Source of the DNA: Paracoccaceae bacterium
GTDB lineage: Bacteria; Pseudomonadota; Alphaproteobacteria; Rhodobacterales; Rhodobacteraceae
Assembly: GCA_021296235.1 (NCBI GenBank)
Contig: JAGWAS010000015.1
Span: 33,611 to 97,610, forward strand
Direction of reading: 5' to 3'
Length of the DNA: 64,000 nt
In this document: positions 8,383 through 16,808 of the stretch, one piece after another
Numbering within the stretch: position 1 is the first letter of the stretch
Layout: each line of letters opens with the position of its first letter
The notes under the pieces: generated by a model
The model's database searches: none
Told to the model about the DNA's origin: nothing
Seen by the model: only the letters and a program-made list of their open reading frames with translations
Translations under genes and position numbers: made by a program

Positions 8383-9788
8383 TCGATCGCCGCGAGATCC
8401 TCGATACGGCGGAGACCCTTGGTCTGCTGCCTCATGTCGTCGAGAAGGACTACGTGCTGGGTTGGGTTCTTGCCGGGATCTATCGGCAGACGGCTCTCGC
8501 CGAGAGTTGGATATTCAAAGGCGGGACCTGTCTCAAGAAATGCTATTTCGAGACCTACCGTTTCTCCGAAGACCTCGACTTTACGCTCACCGATCCCTCT
8601 CAAATCGATCGCGACTTCCTAGCGGGTATATTCCGCGACATCGGAGAATGGATCTACGAACAGATCGGCATCAAGCTTCCTGAAGAACTGCAGGAATTCG
8701 AAGTCTTCGAAAATTCTCGCGGCACGGTGTCCTGTCAGGGAAAACTGAGCTACCGGGGGCCGATCGCTCCTCGCTCCGGCGGTCTCCCGCGCATCAAGCT
8801 TGATTTGACGCCCGATGAACTTCTCGTGCTGCCGCCGGTCGAGCGCGCCATCTTCCACGAATACAGCGATGCGCCGGCGGAGGGGATCGCCGTCCTATGC
8901 TACGCCTATGAGGAAGCATTTGCTGAAAAGGTGCGTGCCCTCGGCGACCGCGCGCGTCCGCGCGACCTTTACGATGTGATCAATCTGTATCGCAACGCCG
9001 AAGCGCGGCCTCGGGCCGCTGTCCTGCTCGATGTCCTACAGCAGAAATGCAAACACCGCACCCTTGCTGTTCCGTCGCTCAGGGCGCTGGAGACACACAG
9101 AGGCGATCTTGTGAGGGCTCCTGGCAACCGATGCTGGGCCACCAGCTTCAGGTGTTGCCACCTGTCGAAAGTTTCTGGGAAGTACTGCCCGAGTTCTTTG
9201 CCTGGCTTCAGAGAGGCGTGACGCCGGCCGAGCCGGCCACATACCGGCTGGCTGCGGGCGAAACCCTGCTCAGGGAGCGTACCCTGCGCCTTCCGGTTCC
9301 GGGCAGAGTCCAGTCGTATCTGGAGATCATCCGCTTCGCGGCCTCAAACCGCTTGTGCGTAGACCTCGAGTATCTGGGTTCTGTCCGGCGGATCGAGCCC
9401 TACTCGCTGCGCCGCACCCGAGACGACAATATCGTGCTGCATGCCACAAGAGCCTCCGACGGTGGGCATCGGAGCTATCGCATCGACCGCATCCAGGGCG
9501 CTCGAGCGACCCGGCAGAGCTTCATTCCCCGCTTCGCCGTGGAACTGAATCCGCAGGGCGCGCCCGTCATTCCACCGACCGCGAGGCGGGAGGAATCCTC
9601 CGGGCTGTCCCGCAGGTGAGCGCATATGGCACCTCGCCGGTCCGGGTCAGTCACTTGGCCAGACGGTCCGCGATACATCTGCGAGTGCATAAATTGCGGC
9701 AAGCACTTCACCCGAAAGAAGACGACATCGCGGCTCAACCCTCACAAGGACAAGTCTGGTTATCCCTGTCCGGGCCGGACAGCCTTCC
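8379..9788 (+). pseudogene. AbiEii-type nucleotidyltransferase toxin with WYL-like and zinc-finger tail, disrupted
   Basis: The first frame (8379-about 9105) encodes the AbiEii core: KDYVLGWVLAGI, FKGGTCLKKCYF and FSEDLDFTL, the GG...DxD nucleotidyltransferase motif. Near 9100 the frame is lost; the continuation (EGSWQPMLGHQLQVLPPVE) lies in the -1 frame from 9047 and carries a WYL-like domain (VDLEYLGSVRRIEPYSLRR). That frame meets a TGA at 9617-9619 and continues as a zinc-finger tail (ECINCGKHFTRKKTTSRLNP, GYPCPGRTAF) that relatives carry at their C-terminus. One frameshift and one stop break the gene, unless the frameshift is a sequencing error. Confidence 0.8.
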
Positions 9789-9816
9789 GAGCTTTTTCTT
9801 CAACGTCTGCTTGCAA

Positions 9817-9882
9817 ATTCCGACGACAGTTGAACACGATTCCGAAAACACTTGAACGCCATTCCGACGACACTTGAACGCC
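9817..9882. repeat. Three tandem 22-bp repeats (IS21-like end)
   Basis: Three head-to-tail 22-mers at 9817, 9839 and 9861: ATTCCGACGACAGTTGAAC followed by two variants with ACACTTGAACGCC. Only a few bases differ between copies. An istA start lies about 145 bases downstream. IS21-family elements carry multiple copies of transposase-binding repeats at their ends, so this is probably the left end of an IS21 relative. It overlaps the last codons of the ORF 9626-9877, which are therefore not toxin sequence. Confidence 0.7.
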
Positions 9883-10025
9883 GTCGGCACCTCACCCGTC
9901 CCGTCCTTCCTCCTGACTTGAACCCCCGGTTTGCGGCGACGACCGCTGATTTTCAGTGTCGGTTCCCGCTCAACCGGGCAATTGTCTCCCTCTTGGTCAG
10001 ATCATCCGAGAGAGAGGAATTTTCG

Positions 10026-10265
10026 ATGAGGAGAACCGACATGCAGATTATGGAGGACATGCTGCGACATCGCCATGAAGGGCTGACGATCGCCGAGATC
10101 GCAGCTGCAACAGGAAGCTCGACCGGAACGGTTTCGCATATTCTTGAACGGGCCCTCAGCGCCGGGCCAAGTGCTCCGAGGACCGTCTTGAACCGGACTT
10201 GGCCGAAGCAGCAAGCACGCCCTTGCGCCTTGACCAAGTGCGGTTTTCAAACCCCGCCGGGCTAG
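10026..10265 (+). pseudogene. istA: IS21-family istA, 5' remnant
   Basis: From the ATG at 10026 the frame reads MQIMEDMLRHRHEGLTIAEI and AAATGSSTGTVSHILERAL, the N-terminal helix-turn-helix of IstA transposases. A good Shine-Dalgarno (agagaggaa) precedes it. After about 45 residues the match is lost and the frame ends at 10265, just before the IS1595 transposon. The catalytic DDE domain is absent. Confidence 0.75.
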
Positions 10266-10316
10266 TGGATGAGATCAACATCAAATTGCGCATTCAGAAA
10301 AATTTGATATCCGCCA

Positions 10317-10324
10317 GTATTTTA
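10317..10324. repeat. 8-bp target-site duplication, left copy
   Basis: GTATTTTA directly abuts the left inverted repeat of the transposon; the identical octamer abuts the right end at 13116-13123. Eight-base duplications are characteristic of IS1595-family insertion. Confidence 0.9.
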
Positions 10325-10383
10325 GGGACTTATATACTTGCCTAACCATTATCCTTGATAGTCAGAACGCAACAGGATATTGA

Positions 10384-10411
10384 GGGCTAGCGAAGTGCAA
10401 TTCGCTAGCCC
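10384..10411. terminator. Perfect hairpin inside transposon left end
   Basis: 11-bp stem GGGCTAGCGAA / TTCGCTAGCCC with a 6-base loop. It lies between the transposon end and the end of the endonuclease gene. There is no T-run on either strand, so Rho-independent termination is only possible, not shown. It could block transcripts entering from outside or protect the operon mRNA 3' end. Confidence 0.45.
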
Positions 10412-10456
10412 TTGTGGTTCGCCACAAATCTTGAGGCGGAAAGGAGGTGATGCCCT

Positions 10457-10516
10457 ATGGAAGGGCTTAAATCCCTGGAAGACGCCGTTAAACCTCATAT
10501 GAGGCGGTGGGTGTAA
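10457..10516 (+). CDS. Possible 19-residue peptide with perfect Shine-Dalgarno
   Basis: ATG at 10457 follows AAAGGAGGTGAT, a full complement of the 16S rRNA 3' end, six bases upstream. The frame reads MEGLKSLEDAVKPHMRRWV and stops at TAA 10514. It is opposite in direction to the transposon genes and far below the ORF-track cutoff. A ribosome site this strong in front of a short charged ORF is unlikely by chance, but no family is recognised. It could equally be part of a structured RNA or a translated leader. Confidence 0.45.
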   Translation: MEGLKSLEDAVKPHMRRWV

Positions 10517-10572
10517 GGGCGGGAAACCTCCCATAGGGGGATGGTAACAGGAGCCTAACCATAGATCAACCG

Positions 10573-11184
10573 TCATGGTTCGACTCCGATCAGAACAAGA
10601 GGCACGGCCGGGACACCCCGGCCCTGCCGGATCACGTTGAGAAGGTCGCGTTCGTAATAGGGAACCCCGCTCGACATCTCTGATTCAAGCGACTTCATGG
10701 GCAGTATCTCAATGCCCACGTCGATCAGGTCCGACACGTAGAAGCTCAGATGCTTGACGAACAGGTCATGTGCGACGAAGGCATACTTGCCGAACTGGAC
10801 CTCCACGGCAACGCGATCTTTCACAAAATCAGTCTGGTTGTATGACATGATTGGTTCGTGACCGGCTGCCTCAATTTCGCGCCTCTGTTCTGCGGCTGAC
10901 AGTTGGTATATGCCGCGCATTAGGCGTTCATCCGACGTAACCCAGAAAGTGTTGCGACGCTCCTCCCACCCCAACGCTTCGAGGCCGTCCTTGAACGCGG
11001 CATTCATATCCAACGGAGAATACAGCAACTGTCCGAGCTTCCTCTGTTCCCATGAAACTTTCGTTCTACATGCTTCCGCGTCCACAGCGTCGATGACGGC
11101 CAGAACCTCCCGCCACAGTTCAGCCCGATGGACCAACAGGTATTCTTCACCGTTTAGATGTGAGTATCGCGCACCGATCTGCAT
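10573..11184 (-). CDS. BglII/BstYI-family type II restriction endonuclease
   Basis: 203 residues. The segment NQTDFVKDRVAVEVQFGKYA contains D-x8-E-x-Q, the spacing of the catalytic residues known in BglII, where Gln replaces the usual Lys. Flanking parts (HDLFVKHLSFYVSDLIDVGI, ILPMKSLESEMSSGVPYYER) fit the same family. Known members cut AGATCT or RGATCY; the actual site here cannot be read from sequence. The start overlaps the methyltransferase stop by one base, so it should be made after the methyltransferase. Passenger gene of the IS1595 transposon. Confidence 0.88.
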   Translation of the reverse strand: MQIGARYSHLNGEEYLLVHRAELWREVLAVIDAVDAEACRTKVSWEQRKLGQLLYSPLDMNAAFKDGLEALGWEERRNTFWVTSDERLMRGIYQLSAAEQRREIEAAGHEPIMSYNQTDFVKDRVAVEVQFGKYAFVAHDLFVKHLSFYVSDLIDVGIEILPMKSLESEMSSGVPYYERDLLNVIRQGRGVPAVPLVLIGVEP

Positions 11185-12104
11185 TAGTGCCCGCCCTTGG
11201 GCAGGTCAGGATTGTAGATCGGCTTCCCCATAGGTCTGGTCTTCAGTTCACCATTGCGCCATGCCTCTACCCGTCTCTCGGCAATCGTGACGTATTCCTG
11301 AACCGTGTCGCATCCGTAGGCGTCCCTATTGTGCATCAAGGCCGCAATGACGGCTGATCCTACGCCCATGTATGGATCAAGAACGGCGTCGCCTTCGTCA
11401 GTCATTGACAGCACGAGCCTTTCAACCAGTTCAACTGGGAACTGGCAGGGATGACCTGTCTTCTCGGGATGGTTGCTTTTCACATTCGGAAACTCCCATA
11501 CATCGGTTGGGTTTTTGCCCTTCGGATTGCCTGACAATTTGCCCAAGTTTGGCCCCTTGAAGTGCCTCTTTCCGGGATACTTGGACGGCACCCGGATTGG
11601 ATCCAGATGCCACGTGTAATCGTCCGATGCGGTCCACCAGTTGATTGTCTCATATCGGCCCGACAGCCGCCGCTTGCAATGCAATCCGTGTCCAAAATGC
11701 CAAATGATCCTGTTGCGCAGCTTCAAGCCAAGACGGCGAAATATCGGGTAGGTAAGTGTGTCCAGTGGCATTATCTCTCCGTTGGAGACGTAGTTGCCGA
11801 CCTGCCAGCATATTGAGCCTTGCGGATGCAGCGTTCTTACGCATTCGGCAATCACTGCTGCCTGCTGAGCTAGGTAATCATCCAACGGCGTCCTGGACTC
11901 GTAATCCTTGCCTAGATTGTAGGGCGGCGAGGTCACTACCAGTTTGAAGTGATCGTCTGGAATTCCTCTCAAAAACTCCATGTTGTCCGCACAAGCCATA
12001 ACGGGCACGCGATTGTCCGTGAACGTCTGCGGTCGTTTTGGAAACAGCGACCGAGCCAATGCAACCGGATCGTTGATCACAGGTGGTATAACTGCATCCA
12101 TCAT
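11184..12104 (-). CDS. Beta-class DNA methyltransferase (N4-cytosine or N6-adenine)
   Basis: 306 residues. Motif IV is N-terminal (VVTSPPYNLGKDY) and the AdoMet-binding motif I C-terminal (VLDPYMGVGSAVIAAL), the beta-class permutation. TSPPY is more typical of N4-cytosine enzymes, matching the m4C partner of BglII. It would protect host DNA from the adjacent endonuclease. The start overlaps the transposase stop by four bases (ATGA) and the stop overlaps the endonuclease start, so all three genes are probably one translationally coupled message. Confidence 0.92.
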   Translation of the reverse strand: MMDAVIPPVINDPVALARSLFPKRPQTFTDNRVPVMACADNMEFLRGIPDDHFKLVVTSPPYNLGKDYESRTPLDDYLAQQAAVIAECVRTLHPQGSICWQVGNYVSNGEIMPLDTLTYPIFRRLGLKLRNRIIWHFGHGLHCKRRLSGRYETINWWTASDDYTWHLDPIRVPSKYPGKRHFKGPNLGKLSGNPKGKNPTDVWEFPNVKSNHPEKTGHPCQFPVELVERLVLSMTDEGDAVLDPYMGVGSAVIAALMHNRDAYGCDTVQEYVTIAERRVEAWRNGELKTRPMGKPIYNPDLPKGGH

Positions 12105-13075
12105 GCCTCTTCTCCCACAAGCTCTTTATACATGAGCCGCTTGCCGACCATCCCTGCAACCATGTCCTGCATCTGCCTTATGGTATCGGCATCACGGATG
12201 TTGTGGCGGCCAGCGAATTCGTTGATGTAGCGGTGCAGATGTTGCGGCGACATGTGATGGAAAGTTCCGTGGTAACCGCGCTTGAGGGCGGCCCAAAAGC
12301 TTTCCATTCCGTTGGTGTGCGCCATTCCGTTGACATACTCGGAAACCGAGTGATTAACGGTCGCATGGTGGTAATCATCCATGCCCCGATACGCCTTGGC
12401 CTCGTCCGTAAAGACCTGCGATCCCGGCTCAACATTGTCCCGGATGAAGCCCTGCAATGTCGGCTTGTCCGTGCTCTCAACGACCTTGGCGGTGATAGTG
12501 TTGGTATCCCGGTCCCTGATGCCAGCAACGGCGGTCTTCCCCACTGGCCCGCGACCGGCCCGGAGCTTCTTCCTGCCGTGCTTGTTCTTCTCTTTGCCAC
12601 CGATATAGGTTTCATCAACCTCGACCGGTCCAGAGAACAGTCCTTCTTCGCTTCCAAATGCTTCCCGGAGACGGTGTGCCATGAACCAAGCCGATTTCTG
12701 GGTGATCTTGAGATCGCGATGCAGTTTCATGCTAGAAACACCCTTGAGGCTCGTTGCATTCAGGTAGATGGCGATGGCCCACTTGCGCAGGGGTATCCGT
12801 GAATGCTCCATGACCGAACCTTGCCGGACCGAAAAGAACTTGCGGCAATCGCGGCACCGGAACGCCATCGGCTTACGGTTCTCCTTGCGCACGGTGTTGA
12901 GGCTTCCGCAATGAGGGCAGTTCCTGTCCCCGTCGGCTGGCCAGCGCACATCCTCGAACCACTTCGCGGCAGTTTCCTCGTTGGGGAACATCTCGAACAG
13001 TTCAATGACGCTCAGCCCTTCACGATGCGATTTTCCCGGTGCTTTTGCCATGGTGTTTCTCCTTTCACGAATCAA
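12101..13075 (-). CDS. IS1595-family transposase (ISXO2-like DDE)
   Basis: 324 residues, full length. An N-terminal zinc ribbon (CPHCGSLNTV ... CRDCRKFFSV) is followed by GSVMEHSRIPLRKWAIAIYL and an ISXO2-like catalytic domain with acidic residues in VEVDETYIGGKEKN, VFTDEAKAYRG and HTNGMESFWAALKRGYHGTF. The frame is uninterrupted and the element ends are intact, so it may be active. The start lies about 15 bases inside the right inverted repeat, so the promoter must overlap the transposon end or lie outside it. Confidence 0.95.
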   Translation of the reverse strand: MIRERRNTMAKAPGKSHREGLSVIELFEMFPNEETAAKWFEDVRWPADGDRNCPHCGSLNTVRKENRKPMAFRCRDCRKFFSVRQGSVMEHSRIPLRKWAIAIYLNATSLKGVSSMKLHRDLKITQKSAWFMAHRLREAFGSEEGLFSGPVEVDETYIGGKEKNKHGRKKLRAGRGPVGKTAVAGIRDRDTNTITAKVVESTDKPTLQGFIRDNVEPGSQVFTDEAKAYRGMDDYHHATVNHSVSEYVNGMAHTNGMESFWAALKRGYHGTFHHMSPQHLHRYINEFAGRHNIRDADTIRQMQDMVAGMVGKRLMYKELVGEEA

Positions 13076-13115
13076 TATAGGGCATTACGCATGGTTAGGC
13101 AAGTATATAATTCCC

Positions 13116-13123
13116 GTATTTTA
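13116..13123. repeat. 8-bp target-site duplication, right copy
   Basis: GTATTTTA immediately after the right inverted repeat, identical to 10317-10324. It confirms the right boundary of the IS1595-family transposon. Confidence 0.9.
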
Positions 13124-13170
13124 TGCAGCAAAAAGTGGATCGCGAGGGCCAAGATTTCCTGGTCTCAGGA

Positions 13171-13566
13171 TCACTGAAACAAAACCTTATACATATGCCG
13201 CCCCGGAAACAGCGTGAATGCACCCGCCAGCAGTAGCCCCCAGCAATAGAGCTGTTTCATCGCGCTTTGATGCCGCTCAACCTCGCCGCGCCGTGCTGCC
13301 ATCACACCGTTATAAAGACCATAAAGCACGTATATCGAAATCGCGTGCACGATGCTGAAAGGCCCAATCATCCGCAGCTCATGCACGAAAAACCCAGTGA
13401 CCGCGACGAACGCCATTAACACGACCCAAAGATAGCCGGTGGCGCGATGCTGAACCGTCCCCTTCGGCAAAGACAATTGCGCAATCCCAACCACCAAAGC
13501 CAATAATGCCATAATTGCGTGCGACGGAATCGGAGTTGTGGCGGAAAAGAACAGATCAAGATTCAT
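13171..13566 (-). CDS. Small four-helix membrane protein (DUF2306-like)
   Basis: 131 residues with four hydrophobic segments (about 16-33, 45-62, 70-90, 105-122). Conserved-looking features are PSHAIMALLALVVGIAQL, HRATGYLWVVLMAFVAVTGFFV and HGLYNG-like YGLYNGVMAARRGEVERHQ, similar to uncharacterised DUF2306 membrane proteins. Function unknown; the histidines in helices 1 and 2 could bind haem but this is speculation. It stands alone between the transposon and an istA remnant. Confidence 0.7.
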   Translation of the reverse strand: MNLDLFFSATTPIPSHAIMALLALVVGIAQLSLPKGTVQHRATGYLWVVLMAFVAVTGFFVHELRMIGPFSIVHAISIYVLYGLYNGVMAARRGEVERHQSAMKQLYCWGLLLAGAFTLFPGRHMYKVLFQ

Positions 13567-13849
13567 CGAATACTCTAAGGGTTTGACCCATATAACTGTT
13601 TAAGATGATTTTTACACACAGTCCTAAAAAGTTTTTCTAGATTGAATGTCAACCGGCATTGAACTTTGACCCCCATATCGGCATCCAATATTGACCACTC
13701 CTGGTGCTGAGCAGGGCCGGTGCAAAATCTGACGTATTTGACGACGAATCTGGAAACACTTGACGGTCAAATCCACTTTGACGTGTGCGCCCTTTCTCTC
13801 CCGAAACTGGTGCGGGGTTCCTTCCTCCCTGTGTTGGTCCAAAGCTGGC

Positions 13850-14223
<374 letters not shown>

Positions 14224-14280
14224 GTTGCGACGCTTTATCCAAACATTTCGGGCATTTGGATGTACAGGCCCGCAAAGCGT

Positions 14281-15228
14281 CTAAAGGACACGATTCTTCT
14301 TGAATTGAAACACCTGCAGGATGCGGGCCAACCCACCAGGTGCAAATCGCAGCACAAGGATCATGGCGACGGCGACGATGATGAAGCGAAACTCTTCCAT
14401 TCCGCGCGTGCCCGCCAATGTCTCAGTTGCGAAAAAGATGGCAAAAGCCGCGAATATTGGCCCCGTTATTGTGGCAATTCCACCGATCAGCACCATCGAC
14501 AGGACGAGGCTGAGCGTTCCAAAGCCCAGAACCTCGGGGGAAGCAACCCGCAGGTAGATTGCAAAGAAGCTTCCGGCCATTCCGGGAAAGATTGCGCTGG
14601 CCACCAGCGCCAGAACGCGTGCACGCATTATCGAGATGCCGCGCGCACCGGCATATTCTTCGTTGTCCCGCAATGCCAGCAGCGACTTGCCGAAGGGCGA
14701 GCGCGTCAGCCAAAGCAGATAGAACGTGGACAGCACCAAAAGCCCGAGTGCAACGTAGTAGTATCCAAATTTGAAATCGCGAATGAACTTGTAGTCACCG
14801 ATTTGCAGGGCGGGAATGCGAACCATGCCCTCTGCTCCGCCGGTGATGTGTGACTGGCTGAGGATCAGCTGCAACAGCACCTGTGAAAAGGCAAAAGTAA
14901 CCAGAACCACATAAATTCCCTTAAGTCGTGCAACCGGCGCCGCGACAATCAAAGCGGTCAGAGCTGCCGTTGCACCGCCCAGGGGAATGGTCAACATCGG
15001 CGAAACACCGAGTGTTTTGGCTGCGATGGCCGCGGTGTAGACCCCGGTTGCGAAGAAGGCGATGTGACCGAAGTTGAACAGGCCCGCATAGCCGAGGGAC
15101 AGGTCCCAGTTTGAAGCCAAAATGGCATAGACAAACGCCAGAATGAACAGGTGCCGAGTATAGCTGTCGGTCACGAAAAACGGGAGGATCAACAGAACAC
15201 CAAGCCCGGCGGCAAGTTTCCAATCCAC
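14281..15228 (-). CDS. livM: Branched-chain amino-acid ABC transporter permease (LivM)
   Basis: 315 residues, about nine hydrophobic segments. NWDLSLGYAGLFNFGHIAFF near the N-terminus and FGKSLLALRDNEEYAGARGI are LivM family signatures. It forms the membrane channel with LivH. It is the last gene of the five-gene importer, starting 3 bases after livH. The substrate may not be Leu/Ile/Val: this family also imports amides, urea and other amino-acid-like compounds, and the linked enzymes suggest an acylated amino compound. Confidence 0.93.
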   Translation of the reverse strand: MDWKLAAGLGVLLILPFFVTDSYTRHLFILAFVYAILASNWDLSLGYAGLFNFGHIAFFATGVYTAAIAAKTLGVSPMLTIPLGGATAALTALIVAAPVARLKGIYVVLVTFAFSQVLLQLILSQSHITGGAEGMVRIPALQIGDYKFIRDFKFGYYYVALGLLVLSTFYLLWLTRSPFGKSLLALRDNEEYAGARGISIMRARVLALVASAIFPGMAGSFFAIYLRVASPEVLGFGTLSLVLSMVLIGGIATITGPIFAAFAIFFATETLAGTRGMEEFRFIIVAVAMILVLRFAPGGLARILQVFQFKKNRVL

Positions 15229-15231
15229 CGA

Positions 15232-16095
15232 TCAACTCCTTCCGAACAGGCCGTTCGGCCGCAGCACCAGAACGGCGATTAGACCCAGAAAAATTGCAAA
15301 AGGTGTCCAGTAGAGCCCCAAAGTCAGAACCAGAAACGCCTCAGCCATGCCAATTACCAGTGCCGCGCCGACTGTGGCACCCAGCGAGCCCAACCCACCA
15401 AAGATCACCACAATCATTGCCTTGATCAATGGCTCCGAACCAAGGCTGGGCGTGATGAAACGGATTCCGCCCAGAAGCACCCCGGTCAAACCCGCCAGCG
15501 CTGCACCAAGGCCAAATGCCAATGCAAATGTCAGGGGCACATTGATACCAAGCAGTGCCGCGGCTTCCTGGTTTTGTCCAACCGCGCGCAAACTTCGACC
15601 GACTGGCGTTCGGTTGGTGAACTGCCACAGCGCAATGAGAATCAGCGGTGCCAACACCACAATCAGCGCCTCGTGAGCCGAGATCACAGCTCCCGATATT
15701 GAAATGTCACCTTCAATCATGCGGGGCAGCTGTTTCAATCGGGCACCCCAGATTATCTGAGCCGATTTCTCAAGAATGATCATTGCGGCGAGCGTTGTCA
15801 TCACCGTGATCAGCACCATGTTTCGCTGTCCGTAGAAGGGACGGATCAACAGATATTCAATTATGACACCGAGCACCGTTGTGGTGGCCACACCTGCAAT
15901 CAAACCCGGCCAAAGGCCAAACCCGCCAACTTCGCTGACTGTCCAGGCGACGAAGGCCCCCACCATCATCAACGCACCATGGGCGAAGTTGAAGACACCA
16001 ATCGTGGTCCAGATAAGGCTCAAGCCGCTGGCCATCAGCGCATAGAGGGCAGCCAAAACAAGACCGGATACGAACGTGGCCAGCAGTGTTTCCAT
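15232..16095 (-). CDS. livH: Branched-chain amino-acid ABC transporter permease (LivH)
   Basis: 287 residues with about eight membrane segments. ALMASGLSLIWTTIGVFNFA and HGALMMVGAFVAW are the LivH N-terminal signature, RTPVGRSLRAVGQNQEAAAL the cytoplasmic coupling loop. The start overlaps the stop of livF by one base. Pairs with livM. Confidence 0.93.
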   Translation of the reverse strand: METLLATFVSGLVLAALYALMASGLSLIWTTIGVFNFAHGALMMVGAFVAWTVSEVGGFGLWPGLIAGVATTTVLGVIIEYLLIRPFYGQRNMVLITVMTTLAAMIILEKSAQIIWGARLKQLPRMIEGDISISGAVISAHEALIVVLAPLILIALWQFTNRTPVGRSLRAVGQNQEAAALLGINVPLTFALAFGLGAALAGLTGVLLGGIRFITPSLGSEPLIKAMIVVIFGGLGSLGATVGAALVIGMAEAFLVLTLGLYWTPFAIFLGLIAVLVLRPNGLFGRS

Positions 16096-16808
16096 TAGGC
16101 TTGCGCACCAAAGTACATGGCCACTATCTCCGCATGGTCCGGTGTATTGGTTGCAGTGATCTCACGCACGATTTCTCCATGTTCAACCAGAACTTGCCGG
16201 TCGGTTACGGCGAGCAGCAGTTCGACATCCTGCTCAACAACCATAAGCGGAACTGAGTTTGATATCTCAATTAGCGCCTCTGTCAGTTCCTCCTTGAGCC
16301 GGGGTGAGAGGCCCAGTGTCGGCTCGTCAAGAACCAGCAGCCGCGGTGCGCACATTAAAGCAGACCCAATCGATAGCATTTGTCGCTCTCCGCCTGAAAG
16401 CGTCCTAGTTTTTTGCTTTCGACGCTCTGCAAGGCGCGGAAATAGCGCATAGACCTTTTCCAACCGCGCTGTTGCACCGGCCCGGGCGCGCTTGGTGAAC
16501 GCGGCCATTTCCAGCGTCTCTGCCACACCCATGTCCCCAAACAGCGTGTTGCCTTGCTGCGTGTGCACCAGGCCGGAGGTGACAATTTTCGAAGGGCTTG
16601 CGCCGGTGATGTCCCGCCCGTCGAATTGGATTGTTCCAGAACTGGGACGCATCAGCCCGGAGGTCATCCGCAGAAGCGTTGTCTTGCCATGGCCGTTGGG
16701 TCCAAAGAGACCCAAATTCTCGCCCGTCTCAAGCGTGAGTGTGATGTCTCTCAGGACGGTAACCGACCCATATCCGCCCCCAATTCCTTCAATCCGCAAT
16801 ATGCTCAT
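16095..16808 (-). CDS. livF: Branched-chain amino-acid ABC transporter ATPase (LivF)
   Basis: 237 residues, usual length. Walker A GPNGHGKTT (35-43), signature LSGGERQMLSIGSALM, Walker B LLVLDEPTLGLSP and the switch His region VEQDVELLL are intact. The protein should form a heterodimer with LivG and drive LivHM. It overlaps livG by four bases and livH by one. Confidence 0.95.
   Translation of the reverse strand: MSILRIEGIGGGYGSVTVLRDITLTLETGENLGLFGPNGHGKTTLLRMTSGLMRPSSGTIQFDGRDITGASPSKIVTSGLVHTQQGNTLFGDMGVAETLEMAAFTKRARAGATARLEKVYALFPRLAERRKQKTRTLSGGERQMLSIGSALMCAPRLLVLDEPTLGLSPRLKEELTEALIEISNSVPLMVVEQDVELLLAVTDRQVLVEHGEIVREITATNTPDHAEIVAMYFGAQA

Larger units (their letters stand above)
10325..13115 (-). 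mobile_element. IS1595-family transposon carrying a restriction-modification system
   Basis: A complete 2791-bp element. The ends are 25-bp inverted repeats (GGGACTTATATACTTGCCTA at the left, 10325-10349; the same with one mismatch inverted at 13091-13115), flanked by identical 8-bp duplications. Inside, all on the minus strand, are transposase, DNA methyltransferase and restriction endonuclease genes in ATGA and TGATG overlaps, plus a plus-strand 19-codon ORF near the left end. IS1595 elements with passenger genes are known as a class; the specific coupling of a BglII-like pair with the transposase is read directly from this sequence. The clean duplication indicates a recent, intact insertion. 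Confidence 0.92.

Noticed and set aside
9817-9882. Tandem repeats considered as CRISPR or iteron origin
   Set aside because: Copies are directly contiguous without spacers, and an istA gene rather than a replication initiator follows.
10441-10455. Possible fragment of 16S rRNA because of GGAGGTGAT
   Set aside because: No other rRNA sequence around it; it is better explained as a Shine-Dalgarno in front of a short ORF.
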